NCBI GenBank assembly: GCA_030628785.1
Contig: DAOVQI010000207.1
Location: 1-6,291 of the forward strand
DNA: 6,291 bases
Source of the DNA: Bacteroidota bacterium
Lineage (GTDB): Bacteria; Bacteroidota; Bacteroidia; Bacteroidales; VadinHA17
Direction of reading: 5' to 3'
In this document: one piece after another, positions 1 through 4,156 of the stretch
Layout: every line of letters begins with the position of its first letter
Numbering within the stretch: the first letter of the stretch is position 1
The notes under the pieces: model-generated
What the model was told of the DNA's origin: nothing
What the model saw: the letters and a program-made list of their open reading frames with translations, nothing else
The model's database searches: none
Translations under genes and position numbers: made by a program

Positions 1-177
1 ATCCAGGTTCGAACCGGTTGGAATAAATAAATACGTATTCTCAGAGATGATAACATTCGGAGAAAAAACCATACTGAAAAGTTGATATATCCGAATAGTT
101 ACAGGTATTATAGAAATAACCAGTATGAGTAGTACAATTCTCCAAAATCTCTTCTTTTTTGTACCTGATTTTTCCAC
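1..177 (-). CDS. mltG: MltG/YceG-like endolytic murein transglycosylase, N-terminal fragment (gene continues past the left edge)
   Basis: Reading leftward from 177, an open frame of 59 codons runs off the window. Residues 2-13 are strongly basic (KKKR near 7-10). A hydrophobic segment follows at about 14-28, a signal anchor with the positive side inward. Then comes a periplasmic start with FSPNV (38-42) and YLFIPTGSNLD (49-59). A short cationic tail, one membrane helix, then a 'F.PNV ... yLyIPtGs' stretch is how I remember MltG of Bacteroidota, an inner-membrane enzyme that cuts nascent peptidoglycan glycan strands. The start must be GTG at 175-177: the frame has a TAA at 190-192 and no ATG, GTG or TTG between the two, and the next in-frame ATG (residue 36) would delete the anchor. 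No Shine-Dalgarno is visible. The gene lies 76 bases downstream of pckA on the same strand but beyond a strong terminator, so it is probably a separate transcription unit. The catalytic domain is outside the window, so the identification rests on the N-terminus only. Confidence 0.72.
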   Translation of the reverse strand, partial: MEKSGTKKKRFWRIVLLILVISIIPVTIRIYQLFSMVFSPNVIISENTYLFIPTGSNLD

Positions 178-203
178 AGATGTTAAGGGTTATTTAAATA
201 TGA

Positions 204-216
204 GGAACATAGTTCC
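204..216. repeat. Short perfect inverted repeat in the mltG leader
   Basis: GGAAC and GTTCC (204-208 and 212-216) are perfect 5-bp arms around the spacer ATA. The site lies between the pckA terminator and the mltG GTG. It could be a small operator or a weak leader hairpin, and at this length it could also be chance. The 178-227 spacer holds no convincing Bacteroidota promoter (TTTG ... TAnnTTTG). Confidence 0.25.
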
Positions 217-227
217 GCAAAATAATT

Positions 228-253
228 AAAAAAAAACGACTCGAAGAGTCGCT
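228..253 (-). terminator. Rho-independent terminator of the aminotransferase-pckA operon
   Basis: On the minus strand the stem CGACTC / GAGTCG (251-246 and 242-237) is perfect with a three-base TTC loop. It can extend by a G-U and an A-U pair, and is followed at once by nine T (236-228). The hairpin starts on the base after the pckA TAA (256-254), so the 3' untranslated region is essentially the terminator itself. The opposite strand has no matching T-run after the stem, so it should act for leftward transcription only. Confidence 0.9.
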
Positions 254-1903
254 TTACTTTATCCTCACGGGACCTGCTTTTTTAACTTCGGGAGGGACGC
301 CAGCGGAATAGAGTTTAAAATTCTCAATATAACGGGCAGCTAAAGCATCATATTTCATCCAGTATTCGTCTTTATTACCCCAAGCGTTTGCAGGCTCAAA
401 AACGTCATCAGGCACATTCGGACAGGTTAACGGAACCTCAAATCCGAAAATTTTATCCTTGCGATACTTCACGTTATCAAGTTTGCCTTCAAGAGCAGCA
501 TTCAGCATATTCCTGGTATGACGGATACTGATCCGTTTTCCAACGCCAAACTTGCCTCCTACCCATCCGGTATTTACCAGCCAGACTCTTGCCCCAACTT
601 TTTCGACTCTTTTTTTAAGCAGGTCAGCATAATAAAACGGATGATGAACCATAAACGGGGCGCCAAAACAGGCACTGAAGGTAATCTCCGGCTCAATTCC
701 AAGTCCGAGTTCTGTTCCGGCAATTTTCGAAGTATATCCGCTTATAAAATGATAAATTGCCTGATTCATATTAAGCCGTGCAATCGGTGGCAGAACTCCC
801 TGTGCATCAGCCGTAAGAAAAACCACATTCTTCGGATGAGCCTTGACCATTTTTTCATTTACTGCATTGGGTATAAAATCCAATGGGTATGATGCTCTTG
901 TATTTTCCGTTAAATGATCATCGTCCAGATCTATTTTTCTTGAAGCCGGATCAAATATCACATTCTCCAGGATTGTTCCAAACTTACGTGTACAATTATA
1001 AATCTCCGGTTCATGCTCTGCTGAAAGCCGTATTACCTTTGCATAACAGCCTGCCTCAAAATTAAAAATACCTTCTTCGCTCCATCCGTGCTCATCATCT
1101 CCAATCAGTTTCCTTTTTGGATCAGCCGACAAGGTAGTCTTCCCCGTTCCGCTTAAACCAAAAAACAAGGCAACATCATTGTCTTTTCCAATATTTGCTG
1201 AACAATGCATAGCCATAATATTCTGCAAAGGAAGCAGATAATTCATTATGGTAAAGGCTGTTTTCTTTATCTCCCCTGCGTAGCTGGAATTGGCAATAAT
1301 TGCCAGGCGACTTTCAAAGTTTATCACAATTGCCGTTTCACTAAGCGTTCCATCCACTCTGGGATCCAACTTAAACGAAGATGCAACAAGTAGTGTAAAA
1401 CCCGGAATAAACTGATTCAATTCATCACGGTCGTTTATAGTAATAAACATATTTCTTGCAAAATGACTTTGCCAGGCTTTTTCAGAAATCACACGGACCG
1501 GAAGTCGGTAATTTGGATCTGCACCGGCATAAACATCCTGAACAAAAAGCTCCTCTCCCTGCCAATATGCCTGGAGCCGGGTAAGAATTCCTTCAAATTT
1601 CTGTGGACTCATGGGTCGATTGTATTCTCCCCAGTCAATCTTATCCGAAGTACCAGGTTCATAAACAAAATATTTGTCGTTCGCAGCCCGGGCTGTCCAT
1701 TTGCCGGTATTTACCAGGAAAGGGCCTCCCATAACCATTTTACCTTCCCCCCTGAATATTGCCTCTTCATATAAAGCAGCAGTTGGCAGGTTCCAGTAAA
1801 CCTGATCCATGTGACGTAATCCATGATTTTCCAAACCAAAGTCACATTTCAGTTCTTCAGCATGCTTAATAGCAGGCGTATTGAATTCAAGATATTTTGT
1901 CAT
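254..1903 (-). CDS. pckA: Phosphoenolpyruvate carboxykinase (ATP), EC 4.1.1.49
   Basis: This cytosolic enzyme interconverts oxaloacetate + ATP with phosphoenolpyruvate + CO2 + ADP. It serves gluconeogenesis, or runs backwards to fix CO2 and gain ATP, as in many succinate-producing anaerobes. The protein has 549 residues, slightly longer than the usual 530-540, and is full length. Compared with E. coli PckA as I remember it, the active site is complete: Arg72 (E. coli R65), Tyr208 and Lys214 in YAGEIKK (Y207, K213), His233 in MHCSAN (H232), P-loop GLSGTGKTT at 249-257, metal-binding GDDEHGW at 268-274 (D270 like D269), Arg336 in TENTR (R333) and the adenine-site ISIRHTR at 458-464. The substrate loop reads TARAANDK (70-77) where the common form is TGRSPxDK, so this is a divergent subgroup with the key Arg kept. 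The ATG (1903-1901) overlaps the upstream aminotransferase TGA as ATGA; the next Met is residue 32, so this start is favoured. A terminator follows directly. Confidence 0.96.
   Translation of the reverse strand: MTKYLEFNTPAIKHAEELKCDFGLENHGLRHMDQVYWNLPTAALYEEAIFRGEGKMVMGGPFLVNTGKWTARAANDKYFVYEPGTSDKIDWGEYNRPMSPQKFEGILTRLQAYWQGEELFVQDVYAGADPNYRLPVRVISEKAWQSHFARNMFITINDRDELNQFIPGFTLLVASSFKLDPRVDGTLSETAIVINFESRLAIIANSSYAGEIKKTAFTIMNYLLPLQNIMAMHCSANIGKDNDVALFFGLSGTGKTTLSADPKRKLIGDDEHGWSEEGIFNFEAGCYAKVIRLSAEHEPEIYNCTRKFGTILENVIFDPASRKIDLDDDHLTENTRASYPLDFIPNAVNEKMVKAHPKNVVFLTADAQGVLPPIARLNMNQAIYHFISGYTSKIAGTELGLGIEPEITFSACFGAPFMVHHPFYYADLLKKRVEKVGARVWLVNTGWVGGKFGVGKRISIRHTRNMLNAALEGKLDNVKYRKDKIFGFEVPLTCPNVPDDVFEPANAWGNKDEYWMKYDALAARYIENFKLYSAGVPPEVKKAGPVRIK
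1900..1903 (-). other. ATGA stop/start overlap joining the aminotransferase and pckA
   Basis: The minus strand reads ATGA: ATG starts pckA and TGA ends the aminotransferase. No strong Shine-Dalgarno precedes the pckA ATG (only TTAGGGA about 10 bases upstream). Translation of pckA is therefore probably coupled to termination of the upstream gene, which fixes both as one transcript. Confidence 0.85.
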
Positions 1904-3117
1904 AACCAGTCCCTAACTAATTTACGTTCGCCAATATATAATTCATTGGGTGAATTAGGATCGAGAGCCCACTTTATACGCTCAATCCCTTCGATAATGT
2001 CTTTTATTGAACCACAAGTGGAAAGACGAAGATAACCGTCCAAACCAAATTCTTTACCCGGCATGGTTAAAACCCTAACCTTATCCAGCAGTAATTTTGA
2101 TAATCTAACCGAATCCTTATCATAGACACTAAAATCGGCAAAAACATAGAATGTTCCGTCGGGTTTGGTTGCCTTAATGCCATCAAATGCATTAAGTTGG
2201 TCCATTAATACACGGCGATTATTTTCAAGTGTCAGCCTCAGGCTTTCCACACCTGATTGAACACCGTTAAGTGCACCCAGTGCTGCTTTCTGTAATAAAA
2301 CCGATGGACCGGCTGTTTGGTGTCCCTGAATATTAGACATAACCTTGATCAGTTTTTTATTGGCTACTGCCCAACCTATCCTGAAACCGGTCATTGCATA
2401 CTGTTTTGACACGCCGTTCACAACAATGATCTTCGAATTCTCACTTAGATCCGTTGCATGTTCATAACAGACCACTGCTTTTTTCCCGTCGAAAACCAGG
2501 CGATGGTATATATCGTCCAGGATGAGATAGAGTCCCTCTTTTTCACAAAACTGCACAATCTCGGAAATAAACTTTTCCGAATACAGGGCACCGGTGGGAT
2601 TGTTAGGACTATTAAGGATAATGGCTTTTGTGTAGGTTGTTACATTTTGCTCAATATCCTGAAATCGTGGATAAAAGGTTCCGTCTTCAGGTACGACCGG
2701 TACAGGTATGGCACCACAAAGTTTTATCATATCAGGGTAGCTCACCCAATAGGGAGAAGGAAAAATCACTTCATCCTGTGGATCAAGGATTGCCTGAAGA
2801 GCAACCATAATGGCTTGCTTGACACCTCCGGATACTATTACATTTTCGGGTTCTACTTTTCGGTGGTAAAATTCTTCGGTGTACCGGATAATAGCTTGTT
2901 TTAATTCCAGAATTCCATCAACCGGAGTATATCGTACTTCACCTGTATTCAGTAGCCCGGTAAGGCTTGTAATAGCATCAATGGGAACCCTGGTCTTCGG
3001 TTCACCACCACCCAAATGAATGATCGGTTCCCCTTTTTGCCTGAGGAGCGCCGCAATCTCATTTAACTTTAACGTGGCGGATTCTCCAATAGATTTTCCA
3101 ATAATGCTGATACTCAT
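1900..3117 (-). CDS. PLP-dependent class I aminotransferase, probably aspartate aminotransferase
   Basis: This is a fold-type I, pyridoxal-phosphate enzyme of 405 residues, in the usual range, and cytosolic with no signal peptide. Motifs in order: GGGEP at 36-40 and YTPVDG at 63-68 (N-terminal substrate region), SGGVKQA at 96-102, SPYWVSYP at 121-128 (Trp124 stacks on the cofactor), NSPNNPTGA at 169-177, DDIY at 201-204 (Asp for the pyridine nitrogen, Tyr for the ring hydroxyl), SKQYAMTGFRIGWA at 237-250 with Schiff-base Lys238 and phosphate-binding Arg246, and YLRLS at 362-366 whose Arg364 should bind the substrate carboxylate. The layout matches the Thermus-type aspartate aminotransferase subgroup (SPYWVSYP, MTGxRIG). 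Aspartate as substrate is inferred from this likeness and from the coupled pckA, whose substrate oxaloacetate is the deaminated product. Other amino donors are possible, so I give no symbol. The start ATG has an A-rich leader. About 20 residues (from 385) extend past the usual C-terminal helix. Confidence 0.93.
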   Translation of the reverse strand: MSISIIGKSIGESATLKLNEIAALLRQKGEPIIHLGGGEPKTRVPIDAITSLTGLLNTGEVRYTPVDGILELKQAIIRYTEEFYHRKVEPENVIVSGGVKQAIMVALQAILDPQDEVIFPSPYWVSYPDMIKLCGAIPVPVVPEDGTFYPRFQDIEQNVTTYTKAIILNSPNNPTGALYSEKFISEIVQFCEKEGLYLILDDIYHRLVFDGKKAVVCYEHATDLSENSKIIVVNGVSKQYAMTGFRIGWAVANKKLIKVMSNIQGHQTAGPSVLLQKAALGALNGVQSGVESLRLTLENNRRVLMDQLNAFDGIKATKPDGTFYVFADFSVYDKDSVRLSKLLLDKVRVLTMPGKEFGLDGYLRLSTCGSIKDIIEGIERIKWALDPNSPNELYIGERKLVRDWL

Positions 3118-3140
3118 GTTTATGTTATTTCTATAGGGTT

Positions 3141-3152
3141 CGTTAATTAACG
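3141..3152. promoter_or_regulatory. 12-bp perfect palindrome upstream of the aminotransferase operon
   Basis: CGTTAATTAACG is fully self-complementary and lies 24-35 bases before the aminotransferase ATG, where a repressor site or a promoter-proximal element would sit. An AACGTT palindrome (3149-3154) overlaps its right edge. The region is AT-rich, which raises the chance of accidental palindromes. No regulator gene is adjacent. Confidence 0.35.
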
Positions 3153-3188
3153 TTAGTAACTATTCAGTTCTTAAGAGTCAGTTTAATT

Positions 3189-3249
3189 GTTATAGGTTAT
3201 AAGTTATACGTTATAAGCAACTAACATATAACAGTTAACATATAACAAT
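3189..3249. repeat. Head-to-head arrays of a degenerate 7-bp repeat forming an imperfect inverted repeat
   Basis: Four heptamers in tandem (TATAGGT, TATAAGT, TATACGT, TATAAGC at 3191-3218) are followed by two 14-bp copies (TAACATATAACAGT and TAACATATAACAAT at 3222-3249, 13 of 14 identical). The first set is the reverse complement of the ATAACNN unit seen in the second, so the arms could pair into an imperfect stem of roughly 25 bp. It lies upstream of both divergent genes. Possible roles are intergenic filler that expands by slippage, or a cruciform-prone site. Confidence 0.75.
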
Positions 3250-3277
3250 TGAAATGCCTAAAATTTTAAATAATCAA

Positions 3278-3308
3278 ATAACTTATAACTTTTAACATAT
3301 AACTAATA
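3278..3308. repeat. ATAACNN heptamer array, left segment
   Basis: Consecutive units ATAACTT, ATAACTT, TTAACAT and ATAACTA end in a partial ATA at 3308. The array breaks off exactly where the inverted-repeat element begins, and resumes after that element at 3471. Confidence 0.7.
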
Positions 3309-3470
3309 GTCCACTCCGAAAAGTAAGAAATTCAAAAATGCCACAAAAACACCAAAGCACAAAATTTCACAAAATAATGAATACCAGCCAATAACTTTGG
3401 TGGGATTTTGTGTTTTAGCCCCGAAAACTTTCGGGGTAGTGGCAAAAAAGCTACTTTTTGGAGTAGGCTC
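3309..3470. mobile_element. MITE-like 162-bp element with imperfect terminal inverted repeats and an 8-bp flanking duplication
   Basis: The ends are inverted copies: CCACTCCGAAAAGTA near the left end (3311-3325) matches, at 13 of 15 bases, the reverse complement of the right end (about 3452-3466). Inside are further inverted pairs: GCCAC 3340-3344 with GTGGC 3439-3443, and CACAAAAT 3358-3365 with ATTTTGTG 3405-3412. AACTAATA flanks the element on both sides (3301-3308, 3471-3478). Removing the element plus one copy rejoins the surrounding heptamer array in perfect phase, as expected for insertion with target duplication. It is too short for a transposase and no transposase gene is in the window, so it would have to be mobilised in trans. 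It could instead be a complex hairpin-type intergenic repeat; the flanking array makes short direct repeats easier to get by chance. Confidence 0.5.
3419..3436. repeat. GC-rich perfect hairpin within the intergenic element
   Basis: CCCCGAAA (3419-3426) and TTTCGGGG (3429-3436) are perfect 8-bp arms around AC, by far the most stable hairpin in the intergenic region. It sits in the right arm of the larger inverted repeat and has no counterpart in the left arm, so it looks like a nested addition. It could act as a bidirectional hairpin but lacks a clean T-run on either side, so I do not call it a terminator. Confidence 0.7.
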
Positions 3471-3510
3471 AACTAATAACATATAACTAATAACATATAA
3501 CTTATAACAT
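3471..3510. repeat. ATAACNN heptamer array, right segment
   Basis: Two identical 14-bp copies of AACTAATAACATAT (3471-3484, 3485-3498) are followed by AACTTATAACAT (3499-3510). This continues the left segment in phase once the 162-bp element and one AACTAATA are removed. Confidence 0.75.
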
Positions 3511-3634
3511 TGTATTTCTATTAAGGAGTACAAAAGTCATAAAAAATTATGAGAAAATTACGCAAAATGATTAATATTGTATAACATATACTACCAAACC
3601 GTCATTAAACAATTACATAATAAAAATCCAAGAC

Positions 3635-4153
3635 ATGGAGATTGTGGAGATATTAAAATACACACTGCCTGCCCTGATTGTCTTTTTTACTGCCTATTTG
3701 CTTATCAGGTCTTTTATCAGAAATGATCAGAAAAGGAGAAATCAGGAAATAATCCTGCAAAATCAGAAAACCATCACTCCTATCCGGCTACAAGCTTATG
3801 AAAGAGTCACCCTCCTTCTTGAGCGGATTTCTCTTGAATCACTGATAATGAGAGTTAATAAACCCGGTATGACATGCCAGCAGCTTCACCAGGCCATGCT
3901 AAGCACGATCAGAGCAGAATTTGAACACAATCATTCACAACAGATTTATATTACCACTAAGGCATGGGAAGTAACTAAAAATGCCAGGGTACAGATTACA
4001 AAGATTATTAATACATCAGCCGATAAGGTAAAACCCAAGGACCCGGCATTGAAATTAAGCACGCTGATCCTTGAGACAATGATGGAAATGGACAAGGCAC
4101 CCACTCAGGTGGCTATAGATTTCCTGAAAAGTGAAATAAACCAGGTATTTTAA
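3635..4153 (+). CDS. Membrane-anchored protein of unknown function, conserved in Bacteroidota
   Basis: The protein has 172 residues. Residues 7-27 form one hydrophobic helix, and a basic stretch follows at once (Arg25, Arg29, KRR at 33-35). By the positive-inside rule the C-terminal ~140 residues face the cytoplasm. That part is helical and charged, with a recognisable core ITPIRLQAYERVTLLLERIS (47-66), MRVNKPGMT (72-80), then a likely helix around IRAEFEHNHSQQIYIT (92-107) and KAWEVTKNARVQI (109-121). I recognise this pattern from uncharacterised Bacteroidota proteins of similar length; I think it has a DUF number (possibly DUF7935) but cannot confirm it. No catalytic motif, metal site or nucleotide-binding loop is visible, so a scaffold or adaptor role is only a guess. 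ATG at 3635 has an A-rich leader (AAAAATCCAAGAC) and lies directly before the membrane helix, which supports the start. The gene converges on htpG with touching stop codons. Confidence 0.88.
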   Translation: MEIVEILKYTLPALIVFFTAYLLIRSFIRNDQKRRNQEIILQNQKTITPIRLQAYERVTLLLERISLESLIMRVNKPGMTCQQLHQAMLSTIRAEFEHNHSQQIYITTKAWEVTKNARVQITKIINTSADKVKPKDPALKLSTLILETMMEMDKAPTQVAIDFLKSEINQVF

Positions 4154-4156
4154 TTA
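4151..4156. other. TAATTA junction of two convergent stop codons
   Basis: TAA (4151-4153) ends the plus-strand gene and TTA (4154-4156) is the complement of the htpG TAA, with no base between. No hairpin followed by a T-run is visible for either strand around it, so each transcript must end inside the other gene, by Rho or by running into it. Confidence 0.9.

Larger units (their letters stand above)
3118..3634. other. Divergent intergenic region with repeats; no gene supported
   Basis: These 517 bp separate the leftward aminotransferase operon from the rightward membrane-protein gene, so promoters for both should be here. I could not find a convincing TTTG ... TAnnTTTG pair for either. The DNA is very AT-rich and mostly consists of 7-bp repeat arrays and an inverted-repeat element, described separately. 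A 76-codon minus-strand frame at 3303-3533 is made of these repeats and is not credible as a gene. The stretch 3511-3634 just before the plus-strand gene shows only a short CATAA/TTATG inverted repeat (3538-3551). Confidence 0.8.

Noticed and set aside
219..230. Near match to the Bacteroidota -7 box (TTATTTTG, consensus TAnnTTTG) upstream of mltG
   Set aside because: The second base mismatches, and the expected -33 TTTG is replaced by the terminator stem and its T-run.
237..251. Whether the pckA terminator hairpin also ends transcription from the right-going strand
   Set aside because: On the plus strand the stem is followed by GCTTTACTTTATCC, without a continuous T-run, so bidirectional function is not supported.
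518..892. 124-codon plus-strand frame and other plus-strand frames opposite pckA, the aminotransferase and htpG
   Set aside because: They are antisense shadows of well-supported genes, with low-complexity translations, no recognisable motifs and no plausible starts.
3303..3533. 76-codon minus-strand frame with a hydrophobic C-terminus
   Set aside because: It is built almost entirely from the inverted-repeat element and the flanking heptamer arrays, has no family resemblance beyond repeat-derived spurious frames, and both ends lie in repeats.
3538..3551. CATAA-AAAA-TTATG inverted repeat as an operator for the plus-strand gene
   Set aside because: Five-base AT-rich arms are expected by chance in this composition, and it lies over 80 bases from the start codon with no promoter recognised nearby.
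3549..3584. Possible 11-residue leader peptide (MRKLRKMINIV) preceded by AAGGAG at 3523-3528
   Set aside because: The purine-rich motif is about 20 bases from the ATG, too far to serve it, and there is no attenuator hairpin between this frame and the gene at 3635.
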